This document shows, piece after piece, positions 8,032 to 17,125 of a stretch of 34,858 nt of DNA. How positions within the stretch are numbered: position 1 is the first letter of the stretch; each line of letters starts with the position of its first letter. The position numbers were made by a program, and so were the translations under genes. The stretch lies in contig NZ_JAOQKI010000026.1 of NCBI RefSeq assembly GCF_025567465.1, positions 1-34,858 on the forward strand. The letters are read 5' to 3'. Origin of the DNA: Roseburia_C amylophila. GTDB lineage: Bacteria; Bacillota; Clostridia; Lachnospirales; Lachnospiraceae. The notes below the pieces were generated by a model. It searched no databases and had not been told where the DNA came from. It saw only the letters and a list, made by a program, of their open reading frames with translations.

Positions 8032-8320
8032 CTATAAAAACACCTTTTCATAGCTTATCATTGCCCGCTTTGGCTGCTTGGAATGCATGGAAAGCGCAAC
8101 TGTTGCCATCTGGTCTGAATCATTTTTTAATAAGATGGTTGCCTGCTCGTCTGGACCAGTTGGTGATACCTTTCTCTGGCTCACAACCTCTTCCGGCTTT
8201 CATAAATTCATAATGGGTATTATGAGGTGTTGTAATATAAATAATATCCACTTCATCATCCACAAAAACTTCATCTATGGAATCATAGACCTTTGCAATG
8301 CTCTCATTTTTGCCATAATC
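8032..8320 (-). pseudogene. Remnant of a Gfo/Idh/MocA-family NAD(P)-dependent dehydrogenase
   Basis: Two pieces of one protein family lie head to tail in different frames. From 8320 the minus strand reads DYGKNESIAKVYDSIDEVF and then VDIIYITTPHNTHYEF, the second half of the Rossmann fold of a Gfo/Idh/MocA oxidoreductase. After about 8170 a second frame reads PTGPDEQATILLKN and then SMHSKQPKRAMISYEK, typical of the C-terminal sheet domain. It ends at a TAG at 8032-8034. The N-terminus (GxGxxG), the EKP catalytic part and about a hundred central residues are missing. No start codon or RBS is present. This is an internally deleted, truncated gene, recognised from motif memory rather than a search. 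Confidence 0.8.
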
Positions 8321-8342
8321 TTATCATAAGAAAATGCATTTT

Positions 8343-8402
8343 AAAAGAGGCTGCTACAGCCGGATTTTGGTAAAAAATCTATCCGGTGTAACAACCTCTT
8401 TT
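8343..8402 (-). terminator. Terminator of the sigma/anti-sigma operon
   Basis: A long hairpin has AAAAGAGG (8343-8350) pairing with CCTCTTTT (8395-8402), and GCCGGAT pairing with ATCCGGT further in. A T-run follows on the minus strand. It is located just after the anti-sigma stop codon. Confidence 0.8.
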
Positions 8403-8423
8403 TATGTCATATCTTTACTAAAT

Positions 8424-9647
8424 TTACTTTATCAAATCGACGCAGTCCGGTTTGATCTGATACAATGCTTCTGTAAGACTTCCGTCTTCATTGCGGAAAA
8501 CAACGGAAATCCGAAGTGTGGAAGCATCTTCTTTTCCATCGTTTCCTGACATGGTAATCGCATTGACGCTAAAATATTCATCCTCTGCAAGCCAATTGGA
8601 AACTTCGCCGCTTCCGCCATTTGCAACATAATCTTCTTTTTCAATATACTGTGTTCCAAAATCTACCCAGCCATTTTCGTCCGGTGTAGCAGAAAATACC
8701 GGATAATCCTTTACGATTTCAAAATAATCCGATAAATTATCTGCTGTAATTCCATCCACGAAATCTCTGACCTGCTGATTCATATAGCCTGCTGCAGTTT
8801 TACTTTCTGCTCCGGTAATTACGCTGACTTCTGCTCTGCCGACAGTTCCTTCCGTATCTGCTGCCTCAGCTCCTGCCGCAGCTTCTTCAAGCTTCTTAAG
8901 GTACTCCTCCGCTGCCGCCGGGTCTGCCTTAGTGGTATCTAATGGCAGGGTGAAAAGTGCAATTGTGCCAGCATAGTCTTCCACTTTACGGTAAGAGCCA
9001 CTTTCATTGTCCATTCGAAATGCAGCCGTTTCGCTCCCGAAGCTGTCCACAATTCCCAACTGTACACCACGGTCTGCAAATATTTCCAAATCATCACATT
9101 CTATCAGCTCATAAAGAACTCCATCTTTACAGAACCAGGTAAGTGTCTCATCCATGGTTGCTGCATTGGCATCCAAAACAGACACGCTATTGATTAACGG
9201 TGCCACAAAAAAATTACGGTATTCCATATCGGTTCCATCACTTTTTGCAATTGCAACAGCTGCATAAGTATGTGATTTGCTGACATTTTCCCGAGTTTCC
9301 TGTGGTACACAAAGCTCTAATTTTTCTCCGGACACCAGTCCTAATAAGGTAATATCATAGCCATTGCTCTGCTGTGTCTCATTGACGCTTACCGCATCCT
9401 CTCCGGCAAATGCCCGGCTCAATGCTCCATTGTCCGCTACTTCATCCGCAATCTGTGACGGACTTAGGAAATGATACGCTGCATAGGCACTGCTGCCACC
9501 TAACAACAATATGGCGCAGGCACTTGCTGCGATTAATTTACGTGTTGGATGAAATTTTCTATTATGATTCATATTGACCTCCAAAGAAATATGTCCGGAG
9601 GCATGCAAAGAAGAAAAAGCCTGTTTATATCTTTCTTTATCTGTCAT
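8424..9647 (-). CDS. Membrane-anchored anti-sigma factor (DUF4179-like)
   Basis: This 407-residue protein has a short cytoplasmic part (1-37) containing the YKQAFSSLHAS motif seen in anti-sigma factors paired with ECF sigmas. A single TM helix lies at about 38-58 and a large extracytoplasmic domain follows, rich in Ala/Asp/Glu. It probably holds the sigma factor at the membrane and releases it on an envelope signal. It overlaps the upstream sigma gene by 11 bp, which implies translational coupling and a fixed ratio. The ligand or stress is unknown. Confidence 0.85.
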   Translation of the reverse strand: MTDKERYKQAFSSLHASGHISLEVNMNHNRKFHPTRKLIAASACAILLLGGSSAYAAYHFLSPSQIADEVADNGALSRAFAGEDAVSVNETQQSNGYDITLLGLVSGEKLELCVPQETRENVSKSHTYAAVAIAKSDGTDMEYRNFFVAPLINSVSVLDANAATMDETLTWFCKDGVLYELIECDDLEIFADRGVQLGIVDSFGSETAAFRMDNESGSYRKVEDYAGTIALFTLPLDTTKADPAAAEEYLKKLEEAAAGAEAADTEGTVGRAEVSVITGAESKTAAGYMNQQVRDFVDGITADNLSDYFEIVKDYPVFSATPDENGWVDFGTQYIEKEDYVANGGSGEVSNWLAEDEYFSVNAITMSGNDGKEDASTLRISVVFRNEDGSLTEALYQIKPDCVDLIK

Positions 9648-10119
9648 TTTCCCATTCCTCCTTTAATACATTTCTGAGCAGTCTGCGACCACGCGTCAAC
9701 CTGACCTTCACGTTGCTTTCTGTCACATTCATAATCTTCGCGATTTCCCGGATGGTGTAATCCTCATAATAAAATAAATGTATGACGATTCGATACTTCT
9801 CTGGAAGCTTCATGATTTCTGTAAACAGTATCTGGGCTTCTGGTGTCTCAAATGTCAGTGTCTCCATATATTCTTCTAACGGCACACCCTTCTGCCGCCA
9901 GAAAGAAAGATTGATGTTCTTTGCTTTATTGATTGCCACCCGAATGAGCCATGCTCTGATATGCTGCTCATTTTCAAATTGTCTGTTGGTTGTATGATAT
10001 TGAAGAAAAGTATCCTGCACCACATCATCGGCATCTGCTGCATTTTTACAGACATTGAAAGCCGCTGCAAATAAATGGTCTTTATACTTTTCCACTAATA
10101 CCTCAGTTGCTATTCTCAT
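9637..10119 (-). CDS. ECF-type RNA polymerase sigma factor
   Basis: This 160-residue sigma-70-family protein has only regions 2 and 4. Region 2 includes YKDHLFAAAF and ADDVVQDTFLQYH (about 12-42). Region 4 is the helix-turn-helix LPEKYRIVIHLFY to ESNVKVRLTRGRRLL (about 104-152). It directs RNA polymerase to a small regulon. The ATG at 10119 is preceded by GAGGGATC. Its partner anti-sigma follows with an 11-bp overlap. A candidate self-recognised promoter lies 41 bp upstream. Confidence 0.93.
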   Translation of the reverse strand: MRIATEVLVEKYKDHLFAAAFNVCKNAADADDVVQDTFLQYHTTNRQFENEQHIRAWLIRVAINKAKNINLSFWRQKGVPLEEYMETLTFETPEAQILFTEIMKLPEKYRIVIHLFYYEDYTIREIAKIMNVTESNVKVRLTRGRRLLRNVLKEEWENDR

Positions 10120-10159
10120 GAGTGATCCCTCATATTTCTTTTCTGTTTAAAAGGCCTTT

Positions 10160-10195
10160 CACTATATATACAAGTGAGGATGGGAAAAGGTTACA
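10160..10195 (-). promoter_or_regulatory. Candidate ECF-type autoregulatory promoter
   Basis: The minus strand carries TGTAACC (10195-10189), then 15 bp, then TTGTATATATAG. A TGTAACC-type -35 is characteristic of ECF-dependent promoters in Clostridia, in my memory. Its position directly upstream of the sigma gene fits autoregulation. Confidence 0.55.
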
Positions 10196-10197
10196 AA

Positions 10198-10243
10198 AAA
10201 AAGAGCTGACCGACCCAACCTCTGACTGTGCCACAGCTCTTTT
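10198..10243 (-). terminator. Terminator of the fructan operon
   Basis: AAAAGAGCTG (10198-10207) pairs with CAGCTCTTTT (10234-10243). On the minus strand a run of eight T follows. It ends the transcription unit whose last gene is the fructokinase. Confidence 0.85.
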
Positions 10244-10266
10244 TATTGTCCAAATCTTTTTATAAA

Positions 10267-11235
10267 TTATAACATATTCCTTTGAAGCAGTTCTTCTATT
10301 TCACTCTTTTTTGGTATTGCACGGATAACACCTTTTCTGGTTGTCACTATAGCTGCCGCTGCATTTGCCAGCTTTAAAAGTTCCTCCAACTGCTTTTCTG
10401 TCAAATTATTAAAATCATGTTCCAGAAGATAATTCAGCACACTTCCCGTAAACGTATCTCCTGCACCTGTTGTCTCGATTGTCTTTACAGAAAATCCACT
10501 ACATTCCACACGCATTCCCTTATAATAAGCGCGGCTTCCTTCTTTTCCCATTGTTAAGAGAATGAGTGGTATCTGATATTTTTCCTGAAGGCATCTGATT
10601 CCCTCATCATAATCTTCTTTTCCAGTAACAAACTGAATCTCATTATCAGAGATTTTCAATATATCACATTGACTAAATCCATAATTCATCTGTTCTTTGG
10701 CTAATTCTAATGAACTCCACAAAGGTTCCCTTAAATTTGGATCAAATGAAATGAGTGCTCCACTCTCCTTTGCCGCTTTAACCGCTTTCTTTGTTGCAGC
10801 TCTTACACTATCCTGTGTCATAGATAACGTTCCAAAATGGAAAATTTTTGCCTGGGAAATAAATGTTGTATTAATTTCATCTTCTGTCAGCATCATATCA
10901 GCACCCGGATTACGATAAAAAGAGAACTCACGGTCACCATCCGGAAACGTATGTACAAATGCAAGTGTTGTATTTACAGTACTGTCTGTAAAAAGATTGG
11001 AGGTATCAATTCCAATATCATTTAACGTATTTCGAAGCAATTTTCCAAACTGGTCTTTTCCAACTTTGCCAATAAATGCTGTTTTCTTTCCCATTTCATT
11101 TAACATTGCCAGAACATTACATGGCGCTCCACCAGGGCATGCTTCAAACAAATCATTCCCCTGTTCACTCTGTCCATTCATCGTAAAATCAATTAATAAT
11201 TCTCCCAATGCAATAACATCAAAGCTCTTTTTCAT
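10267..11235 (-). CDS. PfkB-family fructokinase
   Basis: This 322-residue sugar kinase phosphorylates (most likely) fructose at C6 with ATP. PfkB features are the N-terminal GELLIDF, the substrate-binding GGAPCNV (35-41), the FDPNLR segment (164-169) and the C-terminal signature ETTGAGDTF (254-262) with catalytic base D260. Length and wording match ScrK/fructokinase-like enzymes. It is the last gene of the fructan operon and takes the free fructose made by the upstream hydrolases. An AGGAGG site precedes the ATG. A hairpin in the 122-bp gap before it may tune its level. Confidence 0.92.
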   Translation of the reverse strand: MKKSFDVIALGELLIDFTMNGQSEQGNDLFEACPGGAPCNVLAMLNEMGKKTAFIGKVGKDQFGKLLRNTLNDIGIDTSNLFTDSTVNTTLAFVHTFPDGDREFSFYRNPGADMMLTEDEINTTFISQAKIFHFGTLSMTQDSVRAATKKAVKAAKESGALISFDPNLREPLWSSLELAKEQMNYGFSQCDILKISDNEIQFVTGKEDYDEGIRCLQEKYQIPLILLTMGKEGSRAYYKGMRVECSGFSVKTIETTGAGDTFTGSVLNYLLEHDFNNLTEKQLEELLKLANAAAAIVTTRKGVIRAIPKKSEIEELLQRNML

Positions 11236-11280
11236 ATTACGATTCCTCCTATATTTCTTCCTTTTGTTTTTATAGAAATG

Positions 11281-11306
11281 AAACCAGTTCTTTTCCGAAC
11301 TGGTTT
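11281..11306 (-). other. Intercistronic mRNA hairpin
   Basis: AAACCAGTTC pairs perfectly with GAACTGGTTT around a 6-nt loop. Flanking GAAATG/CATTTC can extend the stem with bulges. No clean T-run follows on the minus strand, so partial termination or mRNA stabilisation between the GH32 and fructokinase genes is more likely than full termination. Confidence 0.6.
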
Positions 11307-11357
11307 ATCATTTCCTTTTCTTCTATATCATCATACCATGAAATGAAATTCATTTTT

Positions 11358-12839
11358 TCACGGTTCAATTCCATACACTTCTACATTTTCCAGCACAACA
11401 CTTCCTTCTACTGCCTGAAAATATATTTTATTTTGTTCATTTCCCGCAAATACATTCATAGAATGATTATTTTGATAATTATCAGTAAATAATTCTAAGG
11501 AACTTTGATCAGATAAAATATGAACATCTAATACATCTTTTTCTTTTAAAAAGAGTATACTGTGTGATATCCCTTTACTCCATCCATCTGCCTTATTACG
11601 ATTTACTTTTAATTCTCCGTTCTTCAAATCAAATATACAAACTGTTTGATTTATTTCATCGCATCTTAATTTTACAAGTAATTGCTGTGCATTGCTCGCT
11701 CGTAAATTTATATTAAATTTCAGCTCAAATGCTATTCCATCATCTGATTTTAACTCTTGTTGCGAATCACAAATCACCAACTTGTCCTGAACATATTTAC
11801 CAGTTTTTTTTCTATATTTTTTTAACTCCCGTATCGGAACAAAACTCAATCTTCCACTTTTGGTCATATTAACTTCGCGCGGAAAATTAAAGAATCCGCA
11901 CCAGTCTTCCCTGTAAGTCGGTCCCCAGTCTTTAAAAAATGGCATCCATTCCCATTCATTTGCCCATGCAACCATAATTCTTCTTCCATCAGGTGCCTGA
12001 AATGATTGTGGTGCATAATAATCAAAACCCCAATCAATTTCTCCTGAAACATCATAATCAAACCTGCCGGTATCATAATCAAACGAACCGGTTAAATACA
12101 CACAAGTCCTCTCTCCTGCACCAATAGGTGAAAAAGTTAAAACATACCGGTTTCCTATACGAAAGAAATCAGGACATTCCCACATGGTTCCCCATTCTCC
12201 CCTGCTTTCTGCTAATACATTTATAAATGTCCAATGTATCAAATCTTCTGAGCGATACAATAACGCCTGTCCTTTTTGATTTTTTGAAGCTCCGCATACC
12301 ATATAATAGCTGTCTTCGTGTTTCCATACCTTGGGATCCCGGAAGGAATCTGGCGAAATCCCTTCCGGTGCTGTTAAAACTGGATTTTTTTCATATTTTT
12401 CAAAATGAATACCATCTTCACTATAAGCAACACACTGTGTCTGGACAAATCCATTTCCATGATTCGTTGCTGCTGTGTATATTAAATATAGCTTTCCGTC
12501 AAATTCAATTGCACTTCCGGAAAAACATCCACCCTTCAAATGATCTTCATAAGGTTCACTTGGTGCTAATGCAACCGGAAGATACTCCCAATGAATCAAA
12601 TCATCACTGACAGCATGTCCCCAGTGCATATTTTCCCAAAAACTCTGATATGGATTATACTGATAGAAAAAATGATACTTTCCTTTGAAATATATCAATC
12701 CATTAGGATCATTAATCCATCCCGTTTCTGCCATAAAGTGGTATTTCTGCCTCATTTTTCCCTGTGAAACTTTTTCTTTATTCTGATTAATTACTATTTG
12801 TGCCCGTTCAATTTCCTGAAGCATTTTTTCCTTTGACAT
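11358..12839 (-). CDS. GH32 beta-fructofuranosidase / sucrose-6-phosphate hydrolase-type enzyme
   Basis: This 493-residue glycoside hydrolase family 32 enzyme has a five-bladed propeller followed by a C-terminal beta-sandwich (about 345-490). The catalytic triad is visible: WINDPNG with nucleophile D44, FRDP with D168, and WECPD with acid/base E221. The FSGSA and WGHAVS motifs are also present. It releases terminal beta-fructose from sucrose or fructo-oligosaccharides. There is no signal peptide, so it acts in the cytoplasm after import by the ABC transporter. The open frame could start at a TTG at 12842, but the ATG at 12839, seven bases after AAAGG, is preferred. Confidence 0.93.
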   Translation of the reverse strand: MSKEKMLQEIERAQIVINQNKEKVSQGKMRQKYHFMAETGWINDPNGLIYFKGKYHFFYQYNPYQSFWENMHWGHAVSDDLIHWEYLPVALAPSEPYEDHLKGGCFSGSAIEFDGKLYLIYTAATNHGNGFVQTQCVAYSEDGIHFEKYEKNPVLTAPEGISPDSFRDPKVWKHEDSYYMVCGASKNQKGQALLYRSEDLIHWTFINVLAESRGEWGTMWECPDFFRIGNRYVLTFSPIGAGERTCVYLTGSFDYDTGRFDYDVSGEIDWGFDYYAPQSFQAPDGRRIMVAWANEWEWMPFFKDWGPTYREDWCGFFNFPREVNMTKSGRLSFVPIRELKKYRKKTGKYVQDKLVICDSQQELKSDDGIAFELKFNINLRASNAQQLLVKLRCDEINQTVCIFDLKNGELKVNRNKADGWSKGISHSILFLKEKDVLDVHILSDQSSLELFTDNYQNNHSMNVFAGNEQNKIYFQAVEGSVVLENVEVYGIEP

Positions 12840-12863
12840 CAATTGACCTTTCTGCTCCCTTTT

Positions 12864-13982
12864 CTATCTTGGCCATCTTTTTTCTTTCTCAGGAAGCTTT
12901 GAAAAAACATTATGTGGTTCCTTCTGATACCAGTATGCAACACTTGACAAATCATCCTGACGTTCAAATAAACCTTTATGTCCAACACCAATCTGTTGCA
13001 CAGTAACCTTAAGCTCCTCATCAAAAAATACTGGATCCATGACATGCCAGCGATAAAAACCGCGCATTGGTGGACAATCATCATTATGGTATAAATTATT
13101 TACCAGATCATCATGCCTTGAATAATATGGATATCCAAGAAAAGGAGTTGTATATGTCTGTTCTATCGTTTTTCCGTTTTCATGTTTGGCAAAACTCCAG
13201 GAACCTCCAAAATAATCTTCCATTCCGGTTCCACAGATTGTTGGATATTGTTCATCTCCATCAATATAAAACTTTACTTCTCCTTCACCCCACCAATATC
13301 TTTGAAGTGTAGACAATGCTATATATGTACCGATATAATGACCACTACCTTTTATTCCATCTGCAATAACATAATCTTTTCCCAGCTCGGTAAGAGCTTC
13401 TCTCCTCCAGCTTGCGTGAAAATATTCCGTTTCTTCTGGCAGATAATTGTATAAATTATAATCAATCTGATAAAAAAAAGCCGGAATTGCATTTGCATGC
13501 TGATTTTCTAATGTAATAACTGCTCTCTTTTTAAATGGCATCTGAATATAAGAATTTAACCCTCTGGATGGGACAACTGTTATAAGACTGGAATTAATAT
13601 AACACTCTTTTCCAAATCCACAACAGAAAAAATCCCCTAACGGTGCTTCTACGGATGGATTTTCCTCGCCATCCCAATACATTCTGAGAACCAGGTCCCT
13701 AAGAACAAAGCAATCTCCTTCTGACGTTTTATTATCCGTTGTTATCCATATATGATGAATAATTCCCGGACCATCTATTTCTCCTAAAACGACCGTCTCT
13801 CCCGGCTGGATATCATTCAAACAAGGACTGCCTTTTCTTGATTTTCCGAGACCGCTGGCTGCCATACCACCTTTTCCCTTTTCTCCCGTCCTGTTTTCAG
13901 CATTAATCGCCCTGCTTTTTCCATGTGTCAGATAGGGAAGCATTGCTGCTGTTCCTGGCAGCATAATCATATTTTTATCCAT
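12864..13982 (-). CDS. GH172 (DUF2961) alpha-fructofuranosidase / difructose-dianhydride-type enzyme
   Basis: This 372-residue protein is of the DUF2961 family, now glycoside hydrolase family 172. Characterised members act on difructose dianhydride I (alpha-D-fructofuranosyl linkage) or on alpha-arabinofuranosides. The family region includes GPGIIHHIWI (71-80), the Glu-bearing WWGEGEVKFYIDGD (230-243) and GTGMEDYFGG (251-260), which I associate with the active site. There is no signal peptide, so it is intracellular. The MDKNMIML start at 13982 with an AAGG site is preferred over a frame starting inside the permease gene. It is flanked by the permease genes and a GH32, which points to a fructose-containing substrate rather than arabinan. 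Confidence 0.87.
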   Translation of the reverse strand: MDKNMIMLPGTAAMLPYLTHGKSRAINAENRTGEKGKGGMAASGLGKSRKGSPCLNDIQPGETVVLGEIDGPGIIHHIWITTDNKTSEGDCFVLRDLVLRMYWDGEENPSVEAPLGDFFCCGFGKECYINSSLITVVPSRGLNSYIQMPFKKRAVITLENQHANAIPAFFYQIDYNLYNYLPEETEYFHASWRREALTELGKDYVIADGIKGSGHYIGTYIALSTLQRYWWGEGEVKFYIDGDEQYPTICGTGMEDYFGGSWSFAKHENGKTIEQTYTTPFLGYPYYSRHDDLVNNLYHNDDCPPMRGFYRWHVMDPVFFDEELKVTVQQIGVGHKGLFERQDDLSSVAYWYQKEPHNVFSKLPEKEKRWPR

Positions 13983-13990
13983 TTTATACC

Positions 13991-14818
13991 TTATCCTTTC
14001 GTTGCACCCATAGTCATTCCAGCTGTTACCCATTTATTTAATGCAAAATAGATTACCAGTGGAGGAAGAATTGAAATTGCTATTGCAGCAAATGTTGAAC
14101 CCCAGTCCACATTTCCAAATGCTCCGACATAATCTTTTAATCCCATTGCCACTGTCTTGGCTGAAGTATCACTAATAAATGTATTTGCAAAAATAAAGTC
14201 ATTCCAAATCAGAATACTATACATGGAAGCAATTGTAATAACGGTATTTCTTGCTAATGGGAACACAATCTGAATAAAAGTCCGAAGCGGTGAACACCCA
14301 TCAACAACCGCTGCCTCTATCAATTCATTCGGAACAAATTCGTAAAAACTTACAAACATCATAACTGATAAAGGTAATGCAAATCCTACCTGTGGTAATA
14401 TTAAAGAAAAACTTGTATTTAAAATACCTAGTTTACTATAAAAAATAAATAATGGTATTAATGTAATCTGTACTGGAACCATAATTCCAAATGTAAAGAA
14501 AGAATAAATTGTTTTTGTTCCTCTTACTTTAAATTTTGACAATGCATATCCTGCAGTAGAACTTAATACTACAATCAGAATCAGCGAAATAACGGTCACC
14601 TTTAAACTATTCCACATATACATACCGATTTTACCATCTGATAAAACCTTAGAAAAATTTTCCAGCGTAATACTCTTTGGAAATGCAAATGGAGCTGCTG
14701 ACAACTCTACGGTTGGTTTCACACTTGCAACAAACAACCATATGACCGGATATATCTGAATGATTAAGAAGAGAATAATCAATACTGCAAATATTATTTT
14801 TATTATTTTTTTCTTCAA
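13991..14818 (-). CDS. Sugar ABC transporter permease (MalG/MsmG type)
   Basis: This 275-residue inner-membrane permease of carbohydrate ABC importers has six TM helices. The EAA loop that contacts the ATPase reads EAAVVDGCSPLRTFIQIVFP (about 170-189). It begins with a TTG codon (14818-14816), with a strong AGGAGG site eight bases upstream, and overlaps the stop of the first permease by 4 bp. It ends 8 bp before the GH172 gene. It pairs with the 310-aa permease to form the channel. Confidence 0.92.
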   Translation of the reverse strand: MKKKIIKIIFAVLIILFLIIQIYPVIWLFVASVKPTVELSAAPFAFPKSITLENFSKVLSDGKIGMYMWNSLKVTVISLILIVVLSSTAGYALSKFKVRGTKTIYSFFTFGIMVPVQITLIPLFIFYSKLGILNTSFSLILPQVGFALPLSVMMFVSFYEFVPNELIEAAVVDGCSPLRTFIQIVFPLARNTVITIASMYSILIWNDFIFANTFISDTSAKTVAMGLKDYVGAFGNVDWGSTFAAIAISILPPLVIYFALNKWVTAGMTMGATKG

Positions 14819-15747
14819 TGATTTCCCCTCCTATTCCTTCTGATGCGTTCTTTTTCAATTCTTTTTTCTTCTTTTTGTTCCTTTGAAGTAAAAATTTTTC
14901 TTAAAATATAAACAACTAAAATACTTTCAATAATAATAAACACCGCTAAAGTACTGCCATAACCATACTGGTTACTTGAAAACGCCTTTTTATACATATA
15001 TGTAGACATTAATTCGCTGGCATTTCCCGGTCCACCACTTGTCAATAAAAATGGAATATCAAATCCTCTTAATGCTCCTGTCAAACACATCGTCAAAGTC
15101 AGAAGTACAATATCTTTTATCAATGGCATTTTAATTTTAAATAATATCTGCATTTCAGAAGCGCCATCTATTTTGGCAGCCTCATATACAGAAGGATCTA
15201 ATGAAACCAGTGCAGCATAAAATATAACCATATACATTCCAGTAAATCTCCATCCTTCCGGTATGGATACAGCTGGTAATACAGTACTTACTTTCGCAAG
15301 CCAGGACGTTACCATTCCACCTAAACCTACTTTTTGTAATATCTGATTCAATAATCCCATAGGCTCTGTTGAGTACATACTTCTAAAAAGCTGTGTGATA
15401 GCAACTGTTGTAATAATACATGGTACATAATACAACGTTTTAACCAGTGTCACATGCTTTGTCATATATGTCAGCAATATTGCAAAAAACAGTCCAATTA
15501 ATAATTGCATGGAAACTACAATAACAAGGTAAATCAGATTGTTAAAAAATGCCTCATAAAAAACTTCGTCATGAAACATAGTTACATAATTTTTCAATCC
15601 GACAAACTGCTTTTTTCCTATTCCTCCCCATTTCATAAAACTTAATCGAATAGACTCTTCTATTGGATAAAATACTGCCAAAATATAGAACAATAATCCT
15701 GGAAGTAAAAATGCCAGAAAGGCCTTTTTGTTTCTTATAACGCCCAT
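14815..15747 (-). CDS. Sugar ABC transporter permease (MalF/MsmF type)
   Basis: This 310-residue permease has a cytoplasmic N-terminus, six TM helices and the EAA loop EAAKIDGASEMQILFKIKMP (about 199-218). The C-terminal tail is very basic. An AAGGAG site precedes the ATG. It follows the solute-binding protein after an 87-bp gap containing a perfect hairpin. No ATP-binding subunit is encoded nearby, so a shared MsmX-type ATPase must be supplied from elsewhere, as is usual for this family in Firmicutes. Confidence 0.92.
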   Translation of the reverse strand: MGVIRNKKAFLAFLLPGLLFYILAVFYPIEESIRLSFMKWGGIGKKQFVGLKNYVTMFHDEVFYEAFFNNLIYLVIVVSMQLLIGLFFAILLTYMTKHVTLVKTLYYVPCIITTVAITQLFRSMYSTEPMGLLNQILQKVGLGGMVTSWLAKVSTVLPAVSIPEGWRFTGMYMVIFYAALVSLDPSVYEAAKIDGASEMQILFKIKMPLIKDIVLLTLTMCLTGALRGFDIPFLLTSGGPGNASELMSTYMYKKAFSSNQYGYGSTLAVFIIIESILVVYILRKIFTSKEQKEEKRIEKERIRRNRRGNH

Positions 15748-15783
15748 TATAACTCCTTCCTTTTCATTTATATAAGTCTGTTA

Positions 15784-15821
15784 CGAGATATGTATTACCA
15801 ATCATGATAATACATATCTCG
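15784..15821. other. Perfect 14-bp intercistronic hairpin
   Basis: 15784-15797 pairs perfectly with 15808-15821 around a 10-nt loop. It sits between the binding-protein and permease genes. No T-run follows on the minus strand. In ABC operons such hairpins protect the upstream message, so that binding protein exceeds permease. The arms contain TGTATTA/TAATACA, but with 10-nt spacing, unlike the operator pair elsewhere. Confidence 0.75.
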
Positions 15822-15834
15822 ATATGTCATTTAC

Positions 15835-17124
15835 TTATTTTGTATATTCTGCAATAGAATCATCTACCAGTTTACAAAAATCGTCTACTGATAAATCACC
15901 GGACGCCAGCAATAATAAATTATCCTGCATAACGGTATTGGTATTGGAATCAAGGTATGTATCCCAAGGCTTCAGGAAGTTTTCACCTGTAGACTGCATA
16001 TCTTCCTGAATTTTCAGATAAAGATCTGAGTATTCAACATCATCCGGTAAATCGGTTTTAATTGGAGACATCTGCTGTTTTCCAGCATATAATTTACCAT
16101 AATTATCAATTACATATAAGATAAAATCTTTTGTTTTTTCATCAAATGTTTCTGCATTAAATGCCATACCAATTCCAGAATTTATACAAAATTCATTTGG
16201 CTGTGTTTTTGCACCTTCAATAGTAGGAAGATAAAAATAATCAATTTTACCCTGCTTATATGCATCCTGCATAGCGCCGATTTCCCAGTCACCAATATAA
16301 TACATTGCAGATTTTCCATCTAAAAACATTGATTGTGCTGTTGCATAGTCTGTTGCAGCAAATCCATCATTAAAATACTGACCCATTTCTTTCATAAATT
16401 CTGCTGCTTCTCTTCCGGTTTCACTGTCCATTTTCTCTTTTCCATCTCTTAAATTAATGATAAAATCATTTCCGGTTTCTCTAAATGGAAGCATTGCTAA
16501 GTATCTCTGTACCGGCCATCTGTCAACACCATCTACCGAAATCGGTGTAATTCCATTATCTTTTAAGGTTTTACATACATTCAGCCACTCATCCATGGTA
16601 GTTGGTGGTGTCAGATTATACTGTTCAAAAATTTCTTTGTTATACCATGTCATTTCCACATGATATTCTAATGGTAAAGTATACATGGAACCATCTGTAA
16701 ATTCCTGATATTTTAATGCAATCGGATAGAAATCATCATATCTGTCATTATCTTTTAAAAATTGTTTTACATCTACTAACATTCCTGCATCTACCAGCTC
16801 CTGACAATATGGATCGGCATCAATATCAATTATATCCGGCATATTGCCTCCGGCAATTAATGTCTTTAATTTCTGTAAATAGGAAGGTCTGTCCGCTGTT
16901 GTTTCAAATTCAATTTTCCACTTTCCGCCTTTTTCTTTACTGTACTGATCTGCAATTTCATGCATTACCTGATCTATTTCACCATCCACAGGTCTTGATG
17001 TCATCCACGTAACAGTTACCACATCATCATCATTTTTTGCTTCTTTTTTTGTAGAACCACAGCCTGCAATCAACCCTGTTACCATTGTTGCTAACAATAA
17101 AATACTCATCATTCTCTTTTTCAT
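15835..17124 (-). CDS. Sugar ABC transporter substrate-binding lipoprotein
   Basis: This 429-residue family 1 extracellular solute-binding protein has a lipoprotein signal peptide: basic MKKRMM, a hydrophobic core, and lipobox LIAGC with lipidated C22. The mature part is a two-lobe sugar-binding fold rich in aromatic residues (for example MYYIGDWEIGAMQ). It captures the oligosaccharide outside the cell and delivers it to the two permeases. The ATG at 17124 is one base after the stop of the GH32-like gene, with GAGGG in the end of that gene. Confidence 0.93.
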   Translation of the reverse strand: MKKRMMSILLLATMVTGLIAGCGSTKKEAKNDDDVVTVTWMTSRPVDGEIDQVMHEIADQYSKEKGGKWKIEFETTADRPSYLQKLKTLIAGGNMPDIIDIDADPYCQELVDAGMLVDVKQFLKDNDRYDDFYPIALKYQEFTDGSMYTLPLEYHVEMTWYNKEIFEQYNLTPPTTMDEWLNVCKTLKDNGITPISVDGVDRWPVQRYLAMLPFRETGNDFIINLRDGKEKMDSETGREAAEFMKEMGQYFNDGFAATDYATAQSMFLDGKSAMYYIGDWEIGAMQDAYKQGKIDYFYLPTIEGAKTQPNEFCINSGIGMAFNAETFDEKTKDFILYVIDNYGKLYAGKQQMSPIKTDLPDDVEYSDLYLKIQEDMQSTGENFLKPWDTYLDSNTNTVMQDNLLLLASGDLSVDDFCKLVDDSIAEYTK

Positions 17125-17125
17125 T

